DNA from: Azospirillum formosense
GTDB lineage: Bacteria > Pseudomonadota > Alphaproteobacteria > Azospirillales > Azospirillaceae
Assembly (NCBI RefSeq): GCF_040500525.1
Contig: NZ_CP159403.1
Location: 1,643,125-1,707,124 of the forward strand
Direction: 5' to 3'
Length of the DNA stretch: 64,000 bases
Program-made: the position numbers and the translations under genes
The notes under the pieces: generated by a model
Database searches by the model: none
Seen by the model: only the letters and a program-made list of their open reading frames with translations
What the model was told of the DNA's origin: nothing
Part shown: positions 40,997 through 48,701 of the stretch, in pieces
Position numbering within the stretch: position 1 is the stretch's first letter
How the letters are laid out: every line of letters starts with the position of its first letter

Positions 40997-43078
40997 ATGC
41001 TCAACGAAGCCACGCCCACCGTCGCCGTTCCGGCGGCGCGGGACATCTTCTCCCTTCCCCGGCACCGGACGGAGGCCCGGCGCCCGGCGCCCTTCCTGCC
41101 GATGACGCGGGCGGAGATGGACCGGCTGGGCTGGGATTCCTGCGACATCGTGGTGGTGACGGGCGACGCCTATGTGGACCACCCCAGCTTCGGCATGGCG
41201 ATCATCGGGCGGCTGCTGGAGGCTCAAGGCTTCCGCGTCGGCATCATCGCCCAACCGGACTGGAACAGCGCGGAGCCGTTCAAGGCGCTGGGCAAGCCGA
41301 ACCTGTTTTTCGGGGTCACCGGCGGCAACATGGACTCGATGGTGAACCACTACACCTCGGACCGCCGCCTGCGCCACAACGACAGCTACACCCCCAACGA
41401 CGAGGGCGGCAAGCGGCCCGACCGTGCGGTGATCGTCTACAGCCAGCGCTGCCGCGAGGCCTACAAGGACGTGCCCATCGTGCTCGGCGGCATCGAGGCG
41501 TCGCTGCGCCGCATCGCCCAGTACGACCATTGGAGCGAGAAGGTGCGCCGCTCCATCCTGGTGGATTCCAAGGCGGACATCCTGTGCTACGGCAACGCCG
41601 AGCGCGCGATCATCGACGTCGCCCACCGCATCGCCGCCGGGGAGAAGGCGCGGGAGATCGACGACGTCCGCGGCACGTCCATCGTCCGCAGCCGCGTGCC
41701 GGACGGCTGGACCGTCATCGACAGCAGCAGCATCGACGAGCTGACCCCCGCCGCCCCGCGCGCCGCCGGGGCCGACCGCATCGTGGTCCGCCTGCCCTCC
41801 TTCGAGCAGGTCAGCGCCGACAAGGCGCTCTACGCCCACGCCTCGCGCGTTCTGCACCAGGAGAGCAACCCCGGCAACGCCCGCGCGCTGGTGCAGCGGC
41901 ACGGCGACCGCGAGGTCTGGCTGACCACGCCCCCGATCCCGCTGACCACGGCGGAGATGGACGGTGTCTACGGCCTGCCCTACGCCCGCGCGCCCCACCC
42001 GGCCTACGGCGACGCGCGCATCCCGGCCTGGGAGATGATCCGCTTCTCGGTGAACATCATGCGCGGCTGCTTCGGCGGCTGTTCCTTCTGCTCCATCACC
42101 GAGCATGAGGGGCGCATCATCCAGAGCCGCTCGGAGGGCTCGATCCTCAAGGAGATCGAGGAGATCCGCGACAAGGTGAAGGGCTTCACCGGCGTCATCT
42201 CCGACATGGGCGGGCCGACCGCCAACATGTACCGCATGGCCTGCAAGGACCCGGAGATCGAGAAGGTCTGCCGCCGCCCGTCCTGCGTCTTCCCGGACAT
42301 CTGCAAGAACCTGAACACCGACCACAGCGACCTGATCCAGCTCTACCGCAAGGCGCGCGCCATCCCCGGCGTGAAGAAGATCAACATCGCCTCGGGCCTG
42401 CGCTACGACCTCGCCGTCCGCAGCCCGGAGTATGTGAAGGAGCTGGTGACCCACCATGTCGGCGGCTACCTGAAGATCGCGCCCGAGCACACCGAGCCCG
42501 GCCCGCTGTCCAAGATGATGAAGCCGGGCATCGGCACCTACGACCGCTTCAAGGAGATGTTCGAGAAGGCGGCCAAGGCGGCGGGGAAGAAGCTCTACCT
42601 GATCCCCTACTTCATCGCCGCCCACCCCGGCACCACGGACGAGGACATGATGAACCTCGCCCTGTGGCTGAAGCGGAACGGCTTCAAGGCCGATCAGGTG
42701 CAGACGTACCTGCCATCCCCCATGGCGCTCGCCACGGCGATGTACCACAGCGACCGCAACCCGCTGCGCCCGATCCGCCGCGAGGGCTCGGAGACGGTGT
42801 TCTCGGCCAAGGGGCTGAAGCAGCGCCGCCTGCACAAGGCCTTCCTGCGCTACCACGACCCGGAGAACTGGCCGGTGCTGCGCGACGCGCTGAAGGCCAT
42901 GGGCCGCAGCGACCTGATCGGGCCGGGCGAGCACCAGCTCGTTCCGGCCTGGCAGACGACGGGCGGCGTGGGCAAGGCGGAGAAGCCGAAACCGGGCAAG
43001 ACCTTCTACACCCAGCAGGCGGGCAAGGGCCGCCGGGCCCCGGTCAAGGGCGGCAAGCCGGCGGGGCGGCCAAGGTAG
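40997..43078 (+). CDS. YgiQ-family radical SAM protein
   Basis: A 693-residue protein. The radical SAM cluster motif is CFGGCSFCSI (near residue 360), after a long N-terminal region typical of YgiQ (FLPMTRAEMDRLGWDSCDIV shortened, VTGDAYVDHPSFG, IVLGGIEASLRRIAQYDHWS). The C-terminal part has IAPEHTEPGPLSKMMKP and YFIAAHPGTTDEDM, ending in a basic tail. ATG 40997 with CGGAGAG gives the family start. The reaction of YgiQ proteins is unknown. Confidence 0.9.
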   Translation: MLNEATPTVAVPAARDIFSLPRHRTEARRPAPFLPMTRAEMDRLGWDSCDIVVVTGDAYVDHPSFGMAIIGRLLEAQGFRVGIIAQPDWNSAEPFKALGKPNLFFGVTGGNMDSMVNHYTSDRRLRHNDSYTPNDEGGKRPDRAVIVYSQRCREAYKDVPIVLGGIEASLRRIAQYDHWSEKVRRSILVDSKADILCYGNAERAIIDVAHRIAAGEKAREIDDVRGTSIVRSRVPDGWTVIDSSSIDELTPAAPRAAGADRIVVRLPSFEQVSADKALYAHASRVLHQESNPGNARALVQRHGDREVWLTTPPIPLTTAEMDGVYGLPYARAPHPAYGDARIPAWEMIRFSVNIMRGCFGGCSFCSITEHEGRIIQSRSEGSILKEIEEIRDKVKGFTGVISDMGGPTANMYRMACKDPEIEKVCRRPSCVFPDICKNLNTDHSDLIQLYRKARAIPGVKKINIASGLRYDLAVRSPEYVKELVTHHVGGYLKIAPEHTEPGPLSKMMKPGIGTYDRFKEMFEKAAKAAGKKLYLIPYFIAAHPGTTDEDMMNLALWLKRNGFKADQVQTYLPSPMALATAMYHSDRNPLRPIRREGSETVFSAKGLKQRRLHKAFLRYHDPENWPVLRDALKAMGRSDLIGPGEHQLVPAWQTTGGVGKAEKPKPGKTFYTQQAGKGRRAPVKGGKPAGRPR

Positions 43079-43087
43079 CTCTCACCC

Positions 43088-43116
43088 TAACCCTCTCCCC
43101 GGAGGGAAGAGGGTTA
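43088..43116. terminator. Hairpin between convergent genes, short palindromic element
   Basis: TAACCCTCT and AGAGGGTTA flank an 11-nt GC-rich centre. It lies after the YgiQ stop and overlaps the stop codon of the convergent gene at 43114. Confidence 0.65.
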
Positions 43117-43752
43117 GCAGCCATTGAGGGCCTTGATCCGTTCGATCAGGGCGAGCCCGTCGCGCTCGGCCAGCGCAACCTCGGCGGCGCCGTCGCAGCT
43201 GCGGCCGTTCACATAGACGTAATGATAGCGCACGCGCACGGCGTCCCGGCCGACGGGCTCCGCGGCCAGCAGGCGGACGGGAACGCTCATGTTGCCGTAG
43301 AAGCGGTTCATGGACGCGATGTCGTAGGCGCCGCTTCCCCGCTTTTCGGGAACGACGTAGGTGTTCGCCCGCGCGGCGTCCGCCTGCCCCAAGGCATCGT
43401 AGAAGGCGCGCACCGCCGCGACCCCGTCGGTCGGCTGGGGGCGCGGCGTGGGCGGATGGGTTTGGGCCGGGTCAGCGCTCGCGGCGGGCTGCGGGATGGA
43501 CGCAGGGTTGGCCGCGGGCTGACCCGGCCGGCCCACCGTGGCCGCCGGGGACGGCTGCGGTGGAACGGGGACCGGCGGGGCAGGGGGCTGCTCCGCCGTT
43601 GGAGAGGGCGCCGGAGAGACGGCGGAGTTCGGCACGAGCCGCAGGGGTCCTCCGGTCGCCGCCGGGGGGGCTGTCTGGGCAATGGCCGCGCCGGCCAGCA
43701 GACACGCCCCGGTCGCCGCCGCGAGCCCCGGAAGCCTCACACGGTTGCCCAT
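43114..43752 (-). CDS. Exported protein with Pro-rich linker and C-terminal NTF2-like domain
   Basis: A 212-residue protein. The signal peptide covers about residues 1-26 (AIAQ end). Residues 27-105 are a Pro/Ala-rich linker. Residues about 108-212 (VAAVRAFYDALGQADAARAN, later YHYVYVNGRSCDGAAEVAL) look like an NTF2/SnoaL-type domain. No catalytic motif is clear. Two Cys in the last 35 residues could pair. It is divergent from the NlpC/P60 gene, suggesting a shared envelope role. Confidence 0.7.
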   Translation of the reverse strand: MGNRVRLPGLAAATGACLLAGAAIAQTAPPAATGGPLRLVPNSAVSPAPSPTAEQPPAPPVPVPPQPSPAATVGRPGQPAANPASIPQPAASADPAQTHPPTPRPQPTDGVAAVRAFYDALGQADAARANTYVVPEKRGSGAYDIASMNRFYGNMSVPVRLLAAEPVGRDAVRVRYHYVYVNGRSCDGAAEVALAERDGLALIERIKALNGC

Positions 43753-43866
43753 CGCACTCTCCTGTCGAAAAGCATCAAATCCATAGCAAATACCCATCTC
43801 CTGGAGGAGTGTCCGGAACGGTCCTCTGGCTTGCATTCCGGCGGGGCGGGCTCTAGCGTGACCGGC

Positions 43867-44646
43867 ATGACCGATGCACAGACGCCCCCGATCCGACGCC
43901 TCGCCGCCCCGCAGGCCGTTCTTCTGGAACAGCCCAGGCACGGCGTCCCGCAAACCAGCGAGATGCTGTTCGGTGAAACATGTACGCCGCTCGACCGGGA
44001 TGGCGACTGGGTGAAGGTGGAAAACCGCACCGACGGCCATGTCGGCTGGCTGCTCCCCGGCACGGACCTGACGGAGCCGGTCGCCCCGACCCACCGCGTG
44101 TCCGGGCGCGTGGCGAACCTGCACCCGGCGCCCACCCACAAGGCGGTGCCGGTGGCGGCGCTGAGCTTCGGCAGCCTCGTGACCGTGGCGGAGCAGGTGG
44201 ATAGCGGCTGGGTCCGGCTCGACAACGGGCTGTGGACCTTCGGCAAGCTGCTGGAGCCGGTGGCCGTGCCGCTGGACCGCGTTCCAGTGGAAACGGCTCT
44301 GCGCTTCTTGGAGACGCCCTATGTCTGGGGCGGGCGGAGCGCCTTCGGCATCGACTGCTCCGGCCTCGTCCAGGTCGCGCTGCGCGCGGCGGGGATCACC
44401 ACCCACCACAGCAGCGGCATGCAGCGCAACGACGACCGGCTGGGGCCGATGGTCTCAACGAACGGGCAGGGCGTGGACTACCGCCGCAGCGACATCGTGT
44501 TCTTTCCCGGCCATGTCGGGATCATGCTGGACGGCGCCACGCTGCTGCACGCCACCGTCTTCACCATGTCAGTCGTGACCGAACCCCTGGCCGACGTGGC
44601 CGTCCGCGCTGAGGGCATCACCGGCGTGCGCCGCCCGCTCCTCTAA
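43867..44646 (+). CDS. NlpC/P60 peptidase with SH3-like domains
   Basis: A 259-residue protein. Residues about 15-130 form two SH3b-like units. The NlpC/P60 domain follows at 138-259: the catalytic Cys164 is in GIDCSGLVQ, and His216 in FPGHVGIM. Such proteins (like Spr or YkfC) cut peptide stems of peptidoglycan or free cell-wall peptides. No signal peptide is visible from ATG 43867, so it may be cytoplasmic like YkfC. It overlaps the 3' end of cobA by 78 bp on the other strand. Confidence 0.86.
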   Translation: MTDAQTPPIRRLAAPQAVLLEQPRHGVPQTSEMLFGETCTPLDRDGDWVKVENRTDGHVGWLLPGTDLTEPVAPTHRVSGRVANLHPAPTHKAVPVAALSFGSLVTVAEQVDSGWVRLDNGLWTFGKLLEPVAVPLDRVPVETALRFLETPYVWGGRSAFGIDCSGLVQVALRAAGITTHHSSGMQRNDDRLGPMVSTNGQGVDYRRSDIVFFPGHVGIMLDGATLLHATVFTMSVVTEPLADVAVRAEGITGVRRPLL

Positions 44647-45501
44647 CGCCCGGGCCTCCAGCGCCCAGCCAATCAAAAGCAGCGTTGGGCCGTCGCCCGA
44701 CGCCACGCCCCGCTCGGCCATGGCGCCCAGCGTCGTCCGGTAATGGCGCTCGTCGGGGCGGCAGCCGTTCTCAACCGCCAGCACCGGCGTGTCTGGAGAG
44801 AGCCCGCCTTCGGTCAGGCCGCGCCCGACGCGGCGGGCAGCCTCGCGGCCCATGTAGACCGCCAGCGTGCCCTTGGGGTCGGCCAGCCGCGCCCAGTCCG
44901 GCTCGGTCGCGTCGCCCTCGCGGGCGTGGGCGGTGACGAAGGTGACGGCGCGCGACACGCCGCGCTTGGTCAGCGACAGCCCGGCGCTGGACGCGCAGCC
45001 GAGCGCCGCGGTGATGCCGGGGACCACCGACACGCTGACTCCGACACGCTCCAGATGCTCGATCTCCTCGCCAGCGCGGCCGAAGATCATCGGATCGCCG
45101 CCCTTCAGCCGGACGGTGCGCCGCCCCGTGCGGGCCTGCGCCGCGATCAGCGTGTTGATGGCCTCCTGCGAGTGGGAATGCCGGCCCGACCGCTTGCCGA
45201 CGCAGATCAGCTCCGCCCCCGGCTGTGCCAGGGCGAGGATGCCCGGCCCGACGAGATGATCGTAGAGGATCACTTCGGCCTGAGCGATGGCCCGCGCCGC
45301 CGCGACGGTCAGCAGGTCGGGGTCCCCCGGCCCGGCGCCGACCAGAGTGACGTGCGGAATCCGCGTGCCCGCCTCCGGGATGGCGCGGGCGATGCGGCGG
45401 GTCGTGCGCGGACGCAGCGCGGAGCCCAGCGCGGCGCGCAGAGCGACGATGAAGTTGAAACGCTTGCCTCCGGACCGGGAGACAAGACCGTCAAGCCACA
45501 T
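44569..45501 (-). CDS. cobA: Uroporphyrinogen-III C-methyltransferase
   Basis: A 310-residue SAM-dependent enzyme making precorrin-2, the siroheme precursor. Motifs are VTLVGAGPGDPDLLT (about 51-65), VILYDHLV, GKRSGRHSHSQEAIN and RLKGGDPMIFGRAGEE, then VPGITAALGCASSAG. It has a 45-residue N-terminal lead. There is no CysG dehydrogenase/ferrochelatase domain. It is last in nirB-nirD-nasA-cobA and overlaps nasA by 11 bp, supplying siroheme for the nitrite reductase. Confidence 0.92.
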   Translation of the reverse strand: MWLDGLVSRSGGKRFNFIVALRAALGSALRPRTTRRIARAIPEAGTRIPHVTLVGAGPGDPDLLTVAAARAIAQAEVILYDHLVGPGILALAQPGAELICVGKRSGRHSHSQEAINTLIAAQARTGRRTVRLKGGDPMIFGRAGEEIEHLERVGVSVSVVPGITAALGCASSAGLSLTKRGVSRAVTFVTAHAREGDATEPDWARLADPKGTLAVYMGREAARRVGRGLTEGGLSPDTPVLAVENGCRPDERHYRTTLGAMAERGVASGDGPTLLLIGWALEARALEERAAHAGDALSADGHVGQGFGHD

Positions 45502-48346
45502 GGCTGCGCTGGGCATCGGCAAGGATCTCCTTGAGTTCGGGAAGGCAGGAGCCGCAGTTGGTCCCGGCCCGCAGGGCCGCTCCGACCTCCTGGACCGTGG
45601 TCAGGCCTTGGCTTTGGATGGTGGCGATCAGGCGGTTGACGCCGACGCCGAAGCAGGAACAGACCGTCCGTCCCTCGTCGGCCATGGGAACCGGCGACCG
45701 GCCGGAGAGCAGGGCGCGGCGGGCGGGACCGTCCAGCGCCTCCGCCGACAGCAGGTCGACCAGCCAAGCGCGGCTCGGCAAACCGCCGGCCGTGGACAGG
45801 AACAGGCAGGCCTCCAGCCGGTCGTGGGTCACCCAGGCGCGGCGCAGCACGCCGCGGGCCGCGTCGCTGTAATCGACGGTCGCCCCGGCGAAACCGAACT
45901 CCAGCGTCTCCGGAGCGGGCAGGGCGCCCTCGCCGGCCAGCTCGATCAGGTGGCCGCCAGCGACGGCGCGGCGGGACCAGTAGCCGCCATGGGCGGGCTC
46001 CACCGGCTCACGGGCGATCAGGAAGCCGGTCCAGGCGGCGGGGTAGGGTGTGACCGTCACCGGCATCCGCTTCAGGTCGGGCTGGCCCGACAGCGGGTCC
46101 ACGGCCTCGTCGTCCACCAGCCGCCCGACGACGCAGGAGCCGGTGAAGCGGTCGGTCCAATGCATGGGCAGGAAGGCTTCGCCCGCCCGCTGCGCCTCGG
46201 TCACGCGCAGGCGGGCCAGCGCCGTGCCGATGGAAGACGTGATGCGGACCAGGGCGCCGTCCGCCAGGCCGCGCGCCGCTGCGTCCTGCGGGTGAAGGTC
46301 CAGGCAGGGTTCCGGCGCGTGGGACGAGAGGCGCGGCGACAGGCCGGTGCGCGTCATGGTGTGCCACTGGTCGCGCAGGCGGCCGGTGTTCAACATCAGC
46401 GAGCCCGGCCCCCGAGAGCGGGGCAGGGGACGGGACATGACCGGGACGAAGCGCGCCCGCCCGTCGTCGGTGAAGAAGCGCCCGTCGGTGTAGAGGCGGC
46501 GCGTCGGACTGTCGCCGACACGGCGCGGCCAGGGGGCGGGAGCAAGCGTTTCAAATTCAGCGTCGGACAGCCCGGCGAGGCCCCCGATGTCGAAGGCGCG
46601 CGTACCGTCGTTCTCGAAGGCGGACAGGGCGGCGTGCTCGCGGAACAGGTCGGCGGGCGTCTCGTAGGGGAAGGCGGCGGCATAACCCATCGCGCGGGCG
46701 ACCTGGGTGACGATCCACCAGTCGGGCCGCGCCTCGCCCGCCAGGGGACGGAAGGCCCGCTGGCGGGAGATGGTCCGGTCGGAGTTGGTGACGGTGCCGT
46801 CCTTCTCGCTCCAGCCCGCGGCGGGCAGGCGGATGTGGGCCAGCCGCGCCGTGTCGGTGTCGGCGATGCAGTCGGAGACGATGACCGTCTCGCACCGCGC
46901 CAGCGCGCGGCGGACGCGGGCGGCGTCGGGCATGCTGACCGCCGGGTTGGTCGCCATGATCCAGACGGCGCGGACCGTGCCCTGCTCCACCGCGTGGAAC
47001 AGGTCCACCGCCTTCAGGCCGGGCTTGTCCGCCACCCGCGGCGCGTTCCAGAAGCGGCGCAGCCGGTCCACCGACTCCGGCTCGAATCCCATATGGGCGG
47101 CGAGCTGGTTGGCGAGCCCGCCGACCTCGCGCCCGCCCATGGCGTTGGGCTGGCCGGTGACGGAGAAGGGCCCCATGCCCGGCGCGCCGACCCGCCCGGT
47201 CAGGAAATGGACGTTCAGGATGGCGTTGACCGTGTCCGTCCCCTGCGAGGACTGGTTCACCCCCTGCGAGTAAACAGTGACGGTGCGGCGGACCGTTGCG
47301 ACTTCAGCGTAGAAGGCCTCGATCTCGGCCGGCGGCAGACCGCAGCGGGCGGCGACATGGGCGGGGGAGGGCGCGTCGGCGCGCGCCGCCTCCAGCGTTT
47401 TCGCCAGTCCGGCGGTGCGCTCCGCGACGAAACGGGCGTCGATCAGGCCGTTGTCGGCGAGATGGACGAGCAACCCGTTGAACAGCAGGGCGTCGGTGCC
47501 GGGACGGATGGGCAGGTGCCGGTCGGCCCCGTCCACCGCGGCGGTGCGGCGCGGGTCGATAACGACGATGCGGGTGCCGCGCGTGTGCTTGGCCGCCAGC
47601 AGCCGCTGGTTCAGGATCGGGTGGCACCAGGCGAGGTTGGAACCGACCAGAACGACCAGATCGGCCTCGTCGATGTCCTCGTAGGTCACCGGCACCGCGT
47701 CGGCGCCGAAGCCGCGCTTGTGGCCCGCCACGCTGGAGGCCATGCAGAGGCGCGAGTTGGTGTCGATGTTGGCCGTGCCGAGGAAGCCTTTCGCCAGCTT
47801 GTTGACGGCGTAATAGTCCTCCGTCAGCAACTGGCCGGAGACGTAGAAGGCCACCGAGTCCGGCCCGTGTTTGGCAATGGTGTCGGACAGGCGCGTCGCG
47901 ACGGCGGCGATGGCCTCCTCCCAGGCGACGCGCCGCCCGTCCACGTCCGGATGCAGCAGCCGCTCGCCGAGGCCCAGCGTGTCGGGCAGGTTGGTGCCCT
48001 TGGAGCAAAGCTTCCCCCGGTTGGCCGGGTGGTCGGGGTCGCCGGAGACGGTGACGGTGCCGTCGGCGAAAACGGAGGCCAGAACGCCGCAGCCGACGCC
48101 ACAGTAGGGGCAGGTGGTGCGGACAACATCCCTCTCCCGCCTCGGAAGAGGGTGCCCGCGCAGCGGGCTCTCGCGCTGGCTGAAAGCCAGCGCTGACGCG
48201 GCAGGCGGACCTTCGGTCCGCCGAGAGCGGGTGAGGGGCGTGCGAGGATCAAGGCGCTGATCCTCGGCAGCCCCCTCACCCTCCCACGCTGACGCGTGGG
48301 TCCCTCCCTCTCCCGGGGCGGGAGAGGGTCTGTCGGCGTCACCCAT
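45491..48346 (-). CDS. nasA: Assimilatory nitrate reductase catalytic subunit, with repeat-encoded N-terminus
   Basis: A 951-residue molybdoenzyme reducing nitrate to nitrite. The [4Fe-4S] motif CPYCGVGCG begins near residue 79. The bis-MGD region contains NSRLCMASSVAGHKRGFGAD. The C-terminal about 55 residues are a BFD-like [2Fe-2S] domain (VCSCFGVG, NCGSCLPEL). The first codons from ATG 48346 overlap the nirD stop, so this is the expected start. Codons about 6-72, however, are a palindromic element read in frame. No ATG or GTG exists between it and the Cys motif. An iteron-like sequence lies inside at 46548-46567 (coding AEFET). Confidence 0.92.
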   Translation of the reverse strand: MGDADRPSPAPGEGGTHASAWEGEGAAEDQRLDPRTPLTRSRRTEGPPAASALAFSQRESPLRGHPLPRRERDVVRTTCPYCGVGCGVLASVFADGTVTVSGDPDHPANRGKLCSKGTNLPDTLGLGERLLHPDVDGRRVAWEEAIAAVATRLSDTIAKHGPDSVAFYVSGQLLTEDYYAVNKLAKGFLGTANIDTNSRLCMASSVAGHKRGFGADAVPVTYEDIDEADLVVLVGSNLAWCHPILNQRLLAAKHTRGTRIVVIDPRRTAAVDGADRHLPIRPGTDALLFNGLLVHLADNGLIDARFVAERTAGLAKTLEAARADAPSPAHVAARCGLPPAEIEAFYAEVATVRRTVTVYSQGVNQSSQGTDTVNAILNVHFLTGRVGAPGMGPFSVTGQPNAMGGREVGGLANQLAAHMGFEPESVDRLRRFWNAPRVADKPGLKAVDLFHAVEQGTVRAVWIMATNPAVSMPDAARVRRALARCETVIVSDCIADTDTARLAHIRLPAAGWSEKDGTVTNSDRTISRQRAFRPLAGEARPDWWIVTQVARAMGYAAAFPYETPADLFREHAALSAFENDGTRAFDIGGLAGLSDAEFETLAPAPWPRRVGDSPTRRLYTDGRFFTDDGRARFVPVMSRPLPRSRGPGSLMLNTGRLRDQWHTMTRTGLSPRLSSHAPEPCLDLHPQDAAARGLADGALVRITSSIGTALARLRVTEAQRAGEAFLPMHWTDRFTGSCVVGRLVDDEAVDPLSGQPDLKRMPVTVTPYPAAWTGFLIAREPVEPAHGGYWSRRAVAGGHLIELAGEGALPAPETLEFGFAGATVDYSDAARGVLRRAWVTHDRLEACLFLSTAGGLPSRAWLVDLLSAEALDGPARRALLSGRSPVPMADEGRTVCSCFGVGVNRLIATIQSQGLTTVQEVGAALRAGTNCGSCLPELKEILADAQRSHVA
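48130..48331. repeat. GC-rich palindromic element, long form, copy 9, inside nasA
   Basis: Modules in order: a CTCTCCCGCC arm, CGCTGGCTGAAAGCCAGCG (replacing the CAAACC hairpin of copies 4 and 6), GGCGGACCTTCGGTCCGCC, then a second part with GAGGATCAAGGCGCTGATCC and the arm CTCTCCCGGGGCGGGAGAGG. It is read through as codons 6-72 of nasA. Confidence 0.85.
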
Positions 48347-48695
48347 GGCCGCACCCTCCGCGTCCCGGACGGAAGGCGGCCAGCCCGAGCTGCACCGCGC
48401 CGTCCACCACCCGCACCGGGCAATGGCCGGCGCAGCCCTCGTCCGGCCCGACCGCCTCGCCGCTGGCGAGGTCGATCACCCAGCTGTGCAGCGGGCAGGT
48501 CACACGCGCGCCGTGGACGATGCCCTGCGACAGCGGGCCGCCGGCGTGCGGGCAGCGGTCCTCCAGCGCGTAGACCTCGTCCGTCACGGTGCGGAACAGG
48601 GCGATGTCGCCGAAGCCGGTCCGCACCACGCGGGACCCCTGGCGGGGAATGTCCTCGACCGAGCCGACGGTGATCCAGGAAATGCTCTGATCCAT
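48339..48695 (-). CDS. nirD: Nitrite reductase small subunit, Rieske-type
   Basis: A 118-residue protein with a Rieske [2Fe-2S] site: Cys48 and His50 in CPHAGG, Cys67 and His70 in CPLHSW. It pairs with NirB in the cytoplasmic NAD(P)H nitrite reductase. It follows nirB by 6 bp, and its last 8 bp overlap the nasA start (ATGGGTGA). Confidence 0.92.
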   Translation of the reverse strand: MDQSISWITVGSVEDIPRQGSRVVRTGFGDIALFRTVTDEVYALEDRCPHAGGPLSQGIVHGARVTCPLHSWVIDLASGEAVGPDEGCAGHCPVRVVDGAVQLGLAAFRPGRGGCGHG

Positions 48696-48701
48696 GTCTC
48701 G

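Noticed and set aside
45447..45463. Iteron-like sequence inside cobA
   Set aside because: Several mismatches to the core (CAACTTCATCG); similarity is within what coding sequence could give by chance.
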